64,000 nucleotides of DNA, from assembly GCA_025980765.1 (NCBI GenBank), contig JAICXB010000001.1, forward strand, positions 62,001 through 126,000, written 5' to 3'. This stretch comes from Terriglobales bacterium. GTDB taxonomy: Bacteria; Acidobacteriota; Terriglobia; Terriglobales; Acidobacteriaceae. The notes beneath the pieces are model-generated. The model did no database searches. It worked only from the letters and a program-made list of their open reading frames with translations, and had not been told where the DNA came from. Shown in pieces: positions 24,938 to 34,299 of this stretch (within the stretch, counting starts at the first letter, position 1; the number at the start of each line of letters is the position of its first letter). The translations under genes and the position numbers were made by a program.

Positions 24938-26710
24938 ATGAATGCGAATCCAAGCAAAGACGCCGCGGCGGCAACAGCTCCCGAGCAGCCCACCAGCCCC
25001 TCGAATTTCATTCGCGACATCATTGTCAGCGACCTCGAAAGCGGCAAATATGCGGGCCAGGTGCACACGCGCTTTCCTCCAGAGCCCAATGGATACCTTC
25101 ACCTCGGCCACGCTAAATCGATCTGCCTGAACTTCGGCCTGGCGGCCGAGTTCGGCGGGCTCACCAATCTGCGCTTTGACGATACCAATCCTGAGAAGGA
25201 AGAGCAGGAGTACGTAGATTCCATCATTCGTGACGTGCGCTGGCTGGGCTTCGATTGGGAGACGCGCCTCTTCTACGCTTCCGATTACTTCCAGCAGCTT
25301 CACGATTGGGCGGTGCAATTGATCACTGCGGGCAAGGCCTACGTTGACGACCTGACAGCCGAGGAAATTCGCAAAGGCCGGGGCACGCTGACCTCGCCGG
25401 GTGTGGAGAGTCCGTATCGCAATCGCTCCGTGGAAGAGAACCTCGGCTTGTTTGAGCGCATGCGCGCTGGAGAATTCCCCGACGGTTCGCGCACATTGCG
25501 CGCGAAGATCGATATGGCTTCTCCCAATTTGAACCTGCGCGATCCGGTGATGTATCGCATCCTGCATGCCGACCATCACCGCACCGGAAGCAAATGGTGC
25601 ATTTATCCGCTCTACGACTTCGCGCATGGGCAGTCCGACTCGATTGAGAAGGTCACCCACTCAATTTGCACGCTGGAATTTGAAGATCACCGCCCGCTCT
25701 ACAACTGGTTCGTGGAGCAGCTCGGGATCTTCCATCCGCGGCAAATTGAATTCGACCGCCTTAGCCTCACCTACACCGTCTTGAGTAAGCGCAAATTGCT
25801 GACGCTGGTAAACGACGGACACGTACAGGGCTGGGACGATCCGCGCATGCCCACACTCTCCGGCGTTCGCCGCCGGGGATACACGCCGGAAGCGCTGCGC
25901 AATTTCTGCGCGGCCATCGGCGTTTCCAAGACGAACGGAACCATCGAGCTGGCGATGCTCGAACACTACTTGCGCGAGGACTTGAACAAGCGGGCATCGC
26001 GCGTAATGGCCGTGCTGCGTCCACTGAAGCTGGTGATCGACAACTACCCCGAAGATAAGGTCGAGCAGATGGAGGCCGTCAATAATCCAGAGGACGGGGC
26101 GGCAGGCACGCGCACCGTGCCGTTCTCGCGCGTGCTCTACATCGAGCAGGACGACTTCCGCGAGGATCCGCCCAAGCAGTTTTACCGTCTCTCTCCCGGA
26201 CGCGAGGTGCGCCTGCGCTATGGATACCTGGTGACCTGCACCAGGGTTGTAAAAGACGCGAGCGGCAATGTGATTGAGGTGCACTGCACATACGATCCCG
26301 CAACCCGCGGCGGCAACACCCCCGATGGACGAAAGGTGAAGTCCACGATCCATTGGGTCTCGGCCGCGCATGCCGTGAATGGCGAGGTGCGGCTCTACGA
26401 AAACCTCTTCGCCACCGAAGACCCAAATTCAGTTGAGGAAGGCAAGGACTTCACCGCGAATTTGAATCCGAACTCGCTGGAGGTGGTGTCGAGCTGCAAG
26501 CTCGAACCGTCGCTGGCGCAGGCTGGTGTGGGCGCCCGTTACCAGTTTGAGCGCTTGGGCTACTTCTGCGTCGATCCCGATTCGAAACCCGGAGCTCCGG
26601 TCTTCAACCGCACTGTTCCATTGCGGGACACATGGGCAAAGATCGAAAAACGGGTTAACACGGAGGTCACGAAGGAGAACATGAGGTCACCGAGAAAGCA
26701 AGCACAATAG
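24938..26710 (+). CDS. glnS: Glutaminyl-tRNA synthetase
   Basis: It attaches glutamine to tRNA-Gln. The 590-residue class I enzyme has [18 protein letters not shown] (HIGH region), [16 protein letters not shown], the KMSKS-like LSKRKL and the C-terminal beta-barrel anticodon domains. ATG 24938 is preferred to ATG 24848 because the frame before it lies in a palindromic repeat. A -10-like TAAAAT at 24922-24927 would make the mRNA almost leaderless. The last 19 residues ([19 protein letters not shown]) are encoded by an intergenic-type repeat that has become part of the gene. Confidence 0.93.
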   Translation: MNANPSKDAAAATAPEQPTSPSNFIRDIIVSDLESGKYAGQVHTRFPPEPNGYLHLGHAKSICLNFGLAAEFGGLTNLRFDDTNPEKEEQEYVDSIIRDVRWLGFDWETRLFYASDYFQQLHDWAVQLITAGKAYVDDLTAEEIRKGRGTLTSPGVESPYRNRSVEENLGLFERMRAGEFPDGSRTLRAKIDMASPNLNLRDPVMYRILHADHHRTGSKWCIYPLYDFAHGQSDSIEKVTHSICTLEFEDHRPLYNWFVEQLGIFHPRQIEFDRLSLTYTVLSKRKLLTLVNDGHVQGWDDPRMPTLSGVRRRGYTPEALRNFCAAIGVSKTNGTIELAMLEHYLREDLNKRASRVMAVLRPLKLVIDNYPEDKVEQMEAVNNPEDGAAGTRTVPFSRVLYIEQDDFREDPPKQFYRLSPGREVRLRYGYLVTCTRVVKDASGNVIEVHCTYDPATRGGNTPDGRKVKSTIHWVSAAHAVNGEVRLYENLFATEDPNSVEEGKDFTANLNPNSLEVVSSCKLEPSLAQAGVGARYQFERLGYFCVDPDSKPGAPVFNRTVPLRDTWAKIEKRVNTEVTKENMRSPRKQAQ

Positions 26711-26789
26711 ATTCAATCCATCAGAATCAACCATCATTAAGTCTCCGTGTACTTGATTTTCAGCCTCTGTGTCCTTCGTGTTGACCCCA
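26652..26789. repeat. CACGAAGG-type palindrome overlapping the glnS 3' end
   Basis: The left arm (GGGTTAACACGGAGGTCACG...) forms the final codons and stop of glnS. The right arm (...GTCCTTCGTGTTGACCCC) ends just before the next gene's stop. It is an imperfect copy of the palindrome at 24806. Confidence 0.75.
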
Positions 26790-26794
26790 GGTGT

Positions 26795-27208
26795 TCAGAT
26801 CGACGGAAATTTGTCGCGCACCAGCGTTTGCAGTTCCTGCGTTCGCTCGTAGGAGGAGCGCACGAGTTCCTCGGTTGCGGGCGAGAGATGCAGTTCTTCC
26901 CGGGTCAATAAGACTTGCAGCTTGGCGTGCAGGAGAACGATCTGGCTGGCGCACTGCTCGTGGAATCGATTCAGGGATTCCGCCAAGTGCCGGTAATCGC
27001 GCTCGCGCTTGTTTCTCTGCCACAGCAGCCAGCCCAGAAACAATCCGAACAGGATGAACAGCAAACGATAGAGCAGCATGCCCGGGTGGGAGGACAACTC
27101 CGCCGCCATACTATGGTTTCCCTCGCGAGCGTCGATCGCGGTATCGAGGATGGCGGCGCCTAGTCCGAAGATAAAACCGTAGAAAATCTCTTTGTATTCG
27201 TCGAGCAT
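26795..27208 (-). CDS. Small membrane protein with coiled C-terminal half
   Basis: I do not recognise the family. The 137-residue product has two hydrophobic segments (EIFYGFIFGLGAAILDTAI and LLYRLLFILFGLFLGWLLW) followed by a charged, probably helical cytoplasmic part (about residues 65-137, HLAESLNRFHEQCASQIVLL and EELVRSSYERTQELQ). ATG 27208 is chosen because GGAG stands five to six bases upstream. The gene faces glnS. Confidence 0.6.
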   Translation of the reverse strand: MLDEYKEIFYGFIFGLGAAILDTAIDAREGNHSMAAELSSHPGMLLYRLLFILFGLFLGWLLWQRNKRERDYRHLAESLNRFHEQCASQIVLLHAKLQVLLTREELHLSPATEELVRSSYERTQELQTLVRDKFPSI

Positions 27209-27346
27209 TGGTTCTCCGCAAGCAAGTGGAACGCTGCCAATACTAACAATCGGCGAGCACATTTGGCACAGCCTCAATCAGCTTTGCTGATGCTGCAAGG
27301 TGTGTTCTAATCTCCCGTTCCGTAGATTGCAATTTTCGGAGGTTGG

Positions 27347-28915
27347 ATGTTGCCATCGCTACGCACACGTCTCCTGCTCCTCGCAATTGCTGTGCTGTTC
27401 ACCAGTTGCCTGTTCGCCCAAAGCGCTCCTCCGGCCGACCTCGATCAATACGTCGCGCGCGCGCTGAAGACCTTTGATGTTCCCGGAATCTCCGTGGCCA
27501 TCGTCAAGGACAACAGGGTAGTCCTGACCAAGGGCTACGGTGTGCGCAAGCTCGGCGAATCGACTGCGGTGGACGAGCGCACGATGTTCGGCATCGGTTC
27601 GAACACGAAGGCGTTTACTTCAGCGGCGCTGGCATCGCTGGTGGATGCCGGAAAGATTTCCTGGGACGATCCCATGTACATGCGCGAACCCGAGTTCGTG
27701 ATGTACGACCCGTATGTTGCGCATGAGATGACCATTCGCGACGTGCTGACCCACAAGAGCGGCATGGGACTCGGCGAAGGCGACCTGCTCTTCTTTCCAC
27801 CCACGACTTACACGCGCGACGAGATCATCTACAAATTGCGCTTCATGAAGCCCGCCTCCAGCTTCCGCAGTCATTACGCTTATGACAACCTGATGTACAT
27901 CGCTGCCGGGCAGCTCATTCCCGCAGTTACCGGACAAAGCTGGGAAGACTACATTCGCGAACACATTTTTGTACCGCTGGGAATGAACAACTCCACGCTG
28001 AGCAATGCCGCGTTCAAGCCCGGCGACGATTACGCCTTCCCGCATGAGCGCGTCGACGGAAAGCTGCAGGTGGTTGACTTCCAGAACCTCGACAACGCAG
28101 CGCCTGCAGGTTCGATTAACTCCTGCGCCGTGGATATGGCCAAATGGGTGCAGTTGCAACTCAATCACGGCAAGTTCGAAGCATCCAATAACCGTCTATT
28201 CAGCGAGAAACAGTCGCATGAAATGTGGTCGCCGCAGACCATCCTGCCGATCGGAAATCCGCCGCCGGAGCTGGCGCCGCTGAAGGCCACGTTTGCCGAT
28301 TATGCGCTGGGCTGGGGCTTGCGCGATTATCGCGGACACGAGCTCATCGGACACACCGGCGGAGTGATTGGCTTCGTCTCACGCGTGATGCTGGTGCCCG
28401 ACGAGAACCTGGGAGTGGTGATTCTCACTAACGCCGAAGAAGGCGGGGCATTCGATTCCATCCTCTTCCACATCCTCGACTATTACTTCAAAGCGCCGGC
28501 GACAGACTGGATTACCGCCTTCCGAACCGCCGAAGAAACACAAATCCAGAAAGCGGCAGCGAAGACGAAATCGAGCGAAGCGGCGCGCGCCACGGATTCG
28601 CGTCCATCGTTGCCGCTGGAAAAATATGCCGGGACGTACAAAGATGCGTGGTACGGTCCAGCCACCATCCGCATGGAGGGAAATGGGCTGACGCTCAGCT
28701 TCGATCACACTCCCAAAATGGTCGGCGACCTTCAGCACTGGCAATATGACACATTCAAGGCCCATTGGCGAGAGCGCACGATTGAAGACGCCTTCGTGAC
28801 CTTCTCCCTGAAGCCAGACGGCTCGATCCAGCACTTCACCATGCTTCCGGTATCGCCCCTGGCAGATTTCAGCTTCGACTATCAGGACCTGCTGTTCGTG
28901 CCGGAGGGTAAGTAA
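27347..28915 (+). CDS. Secreted serine hydrolase (class C beta-lactamase family)
   Basis: A 522-residue exported protein: signal peptide of about 24 residues (LLLLAIAVLFTSCLFAQ), then a beta-lactamase/DD-peptidase domain with S85xxK88 (GIGSNTKAFTS), YDN (HYAYDNLMY) and HTG (LIGHTGGVIG). A C-terminal beta-barrel-like DUF3471 domain begins near residue 410 (LEKYAGTYKDAWYGPATI). Such enzymes act as D-aminopeptidases, esterases or unspecific peptidases; true beta-lactamase activity cannot be inferred. The gene stands alone. Confidence 0.88.
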   Translation: MLPSLRTRLLLLAIAVLFTSCLFAQSAPPADLDQYVARALKTFDVPGISVAIVKDNRVVLTKGYGVRKLGESTAVDERTMFGIGSNTKAFTSAALASLVDAGKISWDDPMYMREPEFVMYDPYVAHEMTIRDVLTHKSGMGLGEGDLLFFPPTTYTRDEIIYKLRFMKPASSFRSHYAYDNLMYIAAGQLIPAVTGQSWEDYIREHIFVPLGMNNSTLSNAAFKPGDDYAFPHERVDGKLQVVDFQNLDNAAPAGSINSCAVDMAKWVQLQLNHGKFEASNNRLFSEKQSHEMWSPQTILPIGNPPPELAPLKATFADYALGWGLRDYRGHELIGHTGGVIGFVSRVMLVPDENLGVVILTNAEEGGAFDSILFHILDYYFKAPATDWITAFRTAEETQIQKAAAKTKSSEAARATDSRPSLPLEKYAGTYKDAWYGPATIRMEGNGLTLSFDHTPKMVGDLQHWQYDTFKAHWRERTIEDAFVTFSLKPDGSIQHFTMLPVSPLADFSFDYQDLLFVPEGK

Positions 28916-29166
28916 AGCGTTTCAGGTGAGGCGTTTCTGGAGAACCGTTTCGGGAAACCGTTTCGGGAAAAGGCGTTTCAAAAGAAAGCGTTTCAAAGAA
29001 ACCGTTTCGAAAAGAACGTTTCCGGGGAAGGCGTTCGGAGAAGGTGTTTCACTATCAACGCTAGCTGTTTGGGCACGACGTTGGTTGCGCCGGGATATTT
29101 CGTAGGAGCCGTGAAAGGTCTACCCGAAACGCTTTTCCCGAAACGGTTCATCTGAAACGGTTCTTC
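28916..29166. repeat. CGTTTC tandem array with inverted counterpart
   Basis: Eight exact CGTTTC units, spaced about 12-18 bp and joined by GAAA/GGGAAA linkers, run directly after the serine hydrolase stop (28916-29052). Three GAAACG units in inverse orientation (29123-29166) end beside the next gene's stop. Spacing is irregular and units are too short for CRISPR. Confidence 0.75.
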
Positions 29167-29171
29167 AGCCC

Positions 29172-29954
29172 TCATCGCAATTCCGGCGCGCCTGCCGCCA
29201 ATCTCTCATACTGTGTTAACTCGACGCGCGAAGCAGAATCGGCAAACTGGAATGCCAGCAGCAGCCCTGTGTCGCTCAGCCAGATCGTCGTGCCTTCGCT
29301 GGTTTTGAATTTCCTGGCGCCAATTTTGCGATGGAGCACCGCGATGTCCTCGCGGACCAGATAGGAAACACTCTGCTGCTTGTCGAACTTAAGGGCGATC
29401 TTGAGTGGATCATCCTTACTGTCGTCGAGCATCGTCGCCGCAAACTGGGTTGTCACTCCAGCCTGAGCTTTGGCTTGATTGGCCACTCCGGCGAGGAACC
29501 AGGGAAAATCAAGTCCAGAGAATTCTCCGGGAAAGAACAGATAAGGCGTGGCCACATCGATCGCGGCGGACGATGCATCGCCCTCAAAGTTCGCCGCGCA
29601 ATTGACTTTCTTCTCTCCCAGCTTGCAATCCACGTGAATCAATCTTTCTTTCGATCCCGGCTCAAGCGCCGGCGCGGTCGCTTTCAGCGCGTAAGAGATG
29701 GGCACAAACTTCGGCAAAAATCCGAACTCCTGCACAATATGCGCGCCGTTGGCGGGCGCCGCGCCGGGCGAGACTTTGACCAGGTAGTTGCCTTCGTCGT
29801 CCTGTTCCAAAGTCCAGCTATCGAGCTGCCGCTCGCTCTTCCCGTTTTCGGAAATGATGGAATATTGGCCGTAGGCGAGATTCTTCGCCGTTTGCGCGAA
29901 TGAGACGACAGAAGTGGAGAACAGAACCGAAAGAACAACTGTTTGCCGCAACAT
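29172..29954 (-). CDS. Secreted protein of unknown function
   Basis: I do not recognise the family. The 260-residue product has a signal peptide (LRQTVVLSVLFSTSVVSFAQ) and is otherwise soluble and beta-rich, with two cysteines (VDCKLGEKKVNCAANF) that could form a disulfide. ATG 29954 is chosen because the signal peptide starts there; a TTG at 29993 would add 13 residues. It is likely periplasmic. Confidence 0.65.
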   Translation of the reverse strand: MLRQTVVLSVLFSTSVVSFAQTAKNLAYGQYSIISENGKSERQLDSWTLEQDDEGNYLVKVSPGAAPANGAHIVQEFGFLPKFVPISYALKATAPALEPGSKERLIHVDCKLGEKKVNCAANFEGDASSAAIDVATPYLFFPGEFSGLDFPWFLAGVANQAKAQAGVTTQFAATMLDDSKDDPLKIALKFDKQQSVSYLVREDIAVLHRKIGARKFKTSEGTTIWLSDTGLLLAFQFADSASRVELTQYERLAAGAPELR

Positions 29955-30086
29955 GAGAGATGAGACTTTAGCAGCACCCGGCAAGGAAGCCAAAGCCTGT
30001 CTTCGACAAAATTTAATTGCGCTTGGCTGGTCAAGATCGTCCGCGTTGGAAATCGCTGGACGGCGGTCAACTACTAGAATCTCCTC

Positions 30087-31856
30087 ATGCTGCGTTTTGT
30101 TCAGCTCTGTGAAGCGGTCTCAAATACGACTAAAAAGCTGGAAAAGCGCCGCTTAGTGTCAGAATATTTCGCTTCCCAGGCGCTCAAAACCGCCTTACAA
30201 GCGGCTATTTTCCTCTCCGGAGACATCTATCCCGCCTTTTCCGAGCGCACGTTGAACGTTGGCGGCGCGCTGTTGTGGCAGGCAATTCAGCAGGTTACTC
30301 ACAAAAGCGACGACGAAATGGCGTCTGCGTACCGCAAATATGGAGATTTGGGCGCAGCGGCGCACGATCTTTGGCCCTCCGAGTTCACCAGTTCCGTTTT
30401 AACTCTGCCCGATGTGGCACAAATGCTCGACGAAATTGCGGTCGCACGCGGCCAATCGGCAAAGCTGGAGCGGGTGATTGCGCTGCTAAAACAGTGCTCC
30501 GCGCTCGAAGCCAAGTACGTGGTTAAGATTATTTCCGGCGATCTGCGCATTGGAATGCGCGAAAGCCTCGTGGAAGAGGCCATCGCCGAGGCCTTTCAGC
30601 GACCAATTGCGACAGTCCGACGCGCCAATATGTTGCTGGGAGATATCGGCGAGAGCTTGCGGCTGGCGGCAGAAAACTGTCTTGATCAGGCGCGAATGCG
30701 CCTCTTCCATCCCATAGGATTCATGCTCGCGACTGAAGTAAAGTCGAGCGCGGAGGCCATTGCATGCTTCAAAGAAGCGCAAGATGAATCCCAAATTGAC
30801 GCTCAAATCGAGGACAAATACGACGGAATTCGCGCGCAGGTGCACTGTGGAAGCGGTCAGGTGCGCATTTTCTCTCGCACTCAGGACGAGATCGGCGCCT
30901 CCTTTCCCGAACTGGTTCCCGTATTCGCATCCTGCCAGGACGCAATCGTGCTCGATGGCGAGATCTTGGCATGGAATGCCGAGGCGGCTACTCTCGGCGA
31001 GGGCCGCGAAATGGGAAGCTACGGCGCAGCATTGCCGTTCTCCGCGTTGCAAAAGCGGCTCGGACGCAAGCGCGTAAGCCCCAAAATGCTGCAGGAAATT
31101 CCCGTCGTCTATGTGGCTTTTGACGTTCTCTACGCGGGTGGAGAGCTCCTGATCGATCTTCCCCTCCGCGAACGTGGCCCGATTCTCGACGAGATTGTCA
31201 TCAACATCGCGGCGGATGCCACTACAAATCCCATTACGGGCGCAGACCAAGCCAGTCTGGCGTTTGCTTGCGAAAACGAAATTGCGAGGTTTCCACGCAT
31301 TATTCGCGCACCCGCGTTTCGTGCGCACACCGCCGAAGCCATCGACAGCATCTTTGAGCAGGCTCGGGCACGCGGCAATGAAGGCCTGATGTTGAAGGAT
31401 CTCGCTTCCAGCTATTTTCCCGGACGTCGCGGCGGCGCATGGCTGAAGATGAAACGCGAACTGGCGACCTTAGACGTCGTGGTAACCGCGGTGGAATACG
31501 GGCACGGCAAGCGTGCCGGCGTGCTTAGCGACTATACATTCGCTGTTCGCGGGCAGAATGGAAAGCTAATGAACGTGGGAAAAGCATATTCCGGGCTCAC
31601 GGACGCGGAGATTCGCGAGATGACTGACTGGTTTCTCGCACACACGCTGACCGATTACGGCCACTCCCGGCTGGTAGAACCGACAGTAGTTCTCGAAGTG
31701 GCGTTCAATAACGTGATGCGTTCGGAGCGCCACGAGAGCGGATTTGCCCTGCGATTCCCCCGTATTGTCCGCTTAAGACGCGACAAACCAGCCGATGAGG
31801 TGGACACGGTGCAGCGGGTGGAGGAGATTTATAGGACGCAGCATGGAGCCGAGTGA
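30087..31856 (+). CDS. ATP-dependent DNA ligase
   Basis: It seals DNA nicks using ATP. The 589-residue protein has an N-terminal DNA-binding helical domain (residues 1-200), an adenylation domain with motif I EDKYDGIRAQVH (adenylated K244), motif III-like YVAFDVLYAGG, EGLMLKD and KMKRE, and a C-terminal OB fold. The layout is like archaeal and bacterial LigB-type ligases. Bacterial relatives often sit with a nuclease, phosphoesterase and Lhr-like helicase; none is adjacent here. It is an accessory to the essential NAD-dependent ligase. Confidence 0.9.
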   Translation: MLRFVQLCEAVSNTTKKLEKRRLVSEYFASQALKTALQAAIFLSGDIYPAFSERTLNVGGALLWQAIQQVTHKSDDEMASAYRKYGDLGAAAHDLWPSEFTSSVLTLPDVAQMLDEIAVARGQSAKLERVIALLKQCSALEAKYVVKIISGDLRIGMRESLVEEAIAEAFQRPIATVRRANMLLGDIGESLRLAAENCLDQARMRLFHPIGFMLATEVKSSAEAIACFKEAQDESQIDAQIEDKYDGIRAQVHCGSGQVRIFSRTQDEIGASFPELVPVFASCQDAIVLDGEILAWNAEAATLGEGREMGSYGAALPFSALQKRLGRKRVSPKMLQEIPVVYVAFDVLYAGGELLIDLPLRERGPILDEIVINIAADATTNPITGADQASLAFACENEIARFPRIIRAPAFRAHTAEAIDSIFEQARARGNEGLMLKDLASSYFPGRRGGAWLKMKRELATLDVVVTAVEYGHGKRAGVLSDYTFAVRGQNGKLMNVGKAYSGLTDAEIREMTDWFLAHTLTDYGHSRLVEPTVVLEVAFNNVMRSERHESGFALRFPRIVRLRRDKPADEVDTVQRVEEIYRTQHGAE

Positions 31857-31860
31857 GGCA

Positions 31861-31926
31861 AATTTTGCGATTTCGTGATTGTTGATTTCGCGATTTCAAA
31901 TCGCAAAATCGCGAAATCGCAAAATC
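31861..31926. repeat. GCGATTTC/GAAATCGC inverted array
   Basis: TTGCGATTTCGTGATT and GATTTCGCGATTTC units are followed by AAATCGCAAAATCGCGAAAT, so the halves are inverted copies able to form a stem. The end of the array supplies the stop codon of the cation transporter gene. Confidence 0.75.
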
Positions 31927-32860
31927 ATACTTTGTGCCGGTGTGCTTCTTCCGCTCCCACCGGCATCACGCAGCCGTGGGCAATTTCGCAGTGTTCGTAT
32001 TCAAATTGAATCGTAGTGTGACGGATCTGGAACTCATGAGCGAGCTTTTCGTTCACTTCGCGCAGGATGGAATCGCTGGCGGACGGTGGAATATCGGCAA
32101 TGGCGATGTGGCAGGAAAGAGCGTGCGTCTCCGATCCGATGCTCCAGACGTGCAGATCGTGAACATCGTGCACGCCATCGACCTCTTTCATCGCGCTGGC
32201 GAGCCGCTCCATGCTCACGCCGCGCGGAGTTCCTTCCAGCAGAATGTTTAACGTCTCGCGAATTATTCCAAATGAGGACCAAAGAATCAGGGCGCCAATG
32301 CCGAATGACAGCGCCGGATCGATCCAGCTCCGGCCCGTCCACACAATCGCGATGCCGCCAATGATCACCGAAGCGGTGGACAAGGTATCGCCCAGCATGT
32401 GAATGAAGGCGCTGCGGACGTTCACGTCGTGGCTACTGCCGTGCAACATGAACGCGATTGCCCCGTTCATGAGCACTCCAGCGGCTGCGACTACCATCAT
32501 GGTGCCGGCTTGAACGGCGACCGGAGCAGCCAACCGGTGCGCCGCTTCCACGAATATGAATATCGCTACGACAACTAAAGTGAGCGCATTGATGAACGCC
32601 GCGAGGACTCCAGCGCGATGATATCCGAAGGTTTTGGTCAGAGTTGGCGGGCGGCTGCCGAGATAAACCGCGACCCAGGAAAGCAGCAGCGCAAGAAAAT
32701 CAGACGCATTGTGCCCAGCCTCTGAAAGCAAAGCCAGGCTGTGCGCCCGGATTCCGAAGACCACGGTCGCACCGATATACGCCAGCGTGAGCAGCAAGGA
32801 AACGCGCAATAGCTTCGAAGTGCGCGCCGTGGGCCCATGAACGTGCGCGTGCATGAGCAT
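31925..32860 (-). CDS. Cation diffusion facilitator transporter (Zn/Co/Cd type)
   Basis: A CDF-family metal/proton antiporter of 311 residues with six membrane helices. The metal-site motifs are HNASD in helix two (LLSEAGHNASDFLALL) and HMLGD in helix five. A C-terminal cytoplasmic ferredoxin-like domain has HDVHDLHVWSIGSETHALSC. Histidines at the N-terminus (HAHVHG) fit a zinc, cobalt or cadmium exporter. The stop codon lies in the adjacent repeat. Confidence 0.92.
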   Translation of the reverse strand: MLMHAHVHGPTARTSKLLRVSLLLTLAYIGATVVFGIRAHSLALLSEAGHNASDFLALLLSWVAVYLGSRPPTLTKTFGYHRAGVLAAFINALTLVVVAIFIFVEAAHRLAAPVAVQAGTMMVVAAAGVLMNGAIAFMLHGSSHDVNVRSAFIHMLGDTLSTASVIIGGIAIVWTGRSWIDPALSFGIGALILWSSFGIIRETLNILLEGTPRGVSMERLASAMKEVDGVHDVHDLHVWSIGSETHALSCHIAIADIPPSASDSILREVNEKLAHEFQIRHTTIQFEYEHCEIAHGCVMPVGAEEAHRHKV

Positions 32861-32870
32861 AGTTTATACA

Positions 32871-33000
32871 GCTTCCGGGCTGCTGGGCTTTTAAGCTGCT
32901 GAGCATTTGTTGACCATTCATGCGAGGGGCCTGCGACACCTGCCACAGAGGTCGCTCGAGAGGCTCAGCAGCTTAGCGGCTTAGAAGCTCAGCAGCTTGT
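32871..33000. repeat. AGCTGCTGAGC-type repeats upstream of the BON gene
   Basis: Two clusters (about 32871-32907 and 32960-32998) of AAGCTGCTGAGC and GCTCAGCAGCTTAG units in opposite orientation, able to pair with each other. Confidence 0.65.
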
Positions 33001-33081
33001 GTCGCTCCAACCTGCTACTCACATTTCGCATCTAATTCTCTTGCCTAGGTCTGTTCGATCCTGCCCCAAGGAGACGTTCCG

Positions 33082-34158
33082 ATGAAATTCACCACCGCAT
33101 TCATAACAATGCTGGCGCTTGCTCCTTTCGCGATTGCGCAAACCACGCCGGGAACACAGCAAAACGCCGGTTCCTCGACCCCCATGACGAGCTCGGGACA
33201 AGCCGTCTCCTCCAATTCCGGCGAATCGAACAGCACCGACGCGCAGCAGATGCAACAACTACAGTCGCAATTCAGTCAGGATCCGGCATTTGAAAACGTC
33301 CAGGTTTCCGTAACCAATCACACTGCGCTGCTGACCGGTACGGTAGCTTCCAAGAACGACCGGGCACGCGCGGAGAAAGTGGCAAAATCGCTGAAGGGAA
33401 TTCGCGACGTCAAAGATGAGCTCACTATCAATGCCAGCGCTGGCAAGCCAAACAACAATCCAACCACGGCCAGCGGAACCGTCACGCCAAACGGCGCTTC
33501 CGCTGCAGCAACTACAAGCTCCGCGAAGGGTGAAACCAGCACTGAGCAGGCGAGCAGTCCAAACCACGGGATAAACGCCACAACTCAAAGTCAGGCGGCC
33601 CCCTCCGCACCAGCGTCGTCAGGCACTCCAGCTACTTCCGGCGGCGTGACGGGAGCCATCGCCGGCGCTCCTGCGACCAATAACGCACCATCGGCAACGG
33701 CTCCGGGCGCGATTGGCGCAAATGCCGCGGCGGCAACGCCGAATGCCGGCGCTTCTTCCAACATCGAATCCATCGAAAATGCCGGCACGCTCCAAGGACA
33801 AATCCAGAACGCGCTGCAGAATGAACCCACTCTGCGCAGCGATTCGCTGAATGTAAACGTTACCGACAGCACCATCGAGTTGAGTGGCGCTGTGCAGACC
33901 GGCAAGGAGAAACAGACGGCCGACCGCATTGCGAACTCATTTGCCGGCAATCGCCGCGTACGCGATCGAATCACTGTGGGAAAGGGTGGCTCTGCCGGAT
34001 TTAACCCGAATTCGAATGACTTGGGCAGCAATCCGGCGCGACGCAGCCAAACACCCAGTTCCCAAGCCAATCAGAACAGTCAGAATCCCAGCAATAATCA
34101 GAATCCCAGCGCGAACAATCCGGCAGCCAATGGAGATGCATCCAGCAATCCCAGATAG
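33082..34158 (+). CDS. Periplasmic protein with two BON domains
   Basis: BON domains are associated with envelope integrity and phospholipid binding. The 358-residue protein has a signal peptide (MKFTTAFITMLALAPFAIAQ), a first BON domain (about residues 65-115, VQVSVTNHTALLTGTVASKN) and an Ala/Ser/Gly/Thr-rich linker. A second BON domain follows (about 245-300, LNVNVTDSTIELSGAVQTGK), then a low-complexity Asn/Ser/Gln/Pro tail. AAGGAG lies before the ATG. It opens a run of envelope genes on the same strand. Confidence 0.87.
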   Translation: MKFTTAFITMLALAPFAIAQTTPGTQQNAGSSTPMTSSGQAVSSNSGESNSTDAQQMQQLQSQFSQDPAFENVQVSVTNHTALLTGTVASKNDRARAEKVAKSLKGIRDVKDELTINASAGKPNNNPTTASGTVTPNGASAAATTSSAKGETSTEQASSPNHGINATTQSQAAPSAPASSGTPATSGGVTGAIAGAPATNNAPSATAPGAIGANAAAATPNAGASSNIESIENAGTLQGQIQNALQNEPTLRSDSLNVNVTDSTIELSGAVQTGKEKQTADRIANSFAGNRRVRDRITVGKGGSAGFNPNSNDLGSNPARRSQTPSSQANQNSQNPSNNQNPSANNPAANGDASSNPR

Positions 34159-34220
34159 CTCCAGGATGGATAGCTCCATTGCGTTAAATTTCCCCAGATT
34201 CCGTGTAACCGGACGGGGTA

Positions 34221-34250
34221 TTGACGACTCTGTTGTAGAAAGAGTGAAAT
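34221..34250 (+). promoter_or_regulatory. Possible promoter of the DUF4142 gene
   Basis: TTGACG (34221-34226), an 18-bp spacer and TGAAAT (34245-34250), about 50 bp before the ATG. The -10 match is moderate. Confidence 0.4.
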
Positions 34251-34299
34251 GATTGCTCGTAGTCGCGCCAGATCGGCGTGGACAGGAGAGGACACGAAG

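Noticed and set aside
28916-29052. CRISPR array
   Set aside because: Units are 6 bp, spacing is irregular and there is no cas gene in the window.
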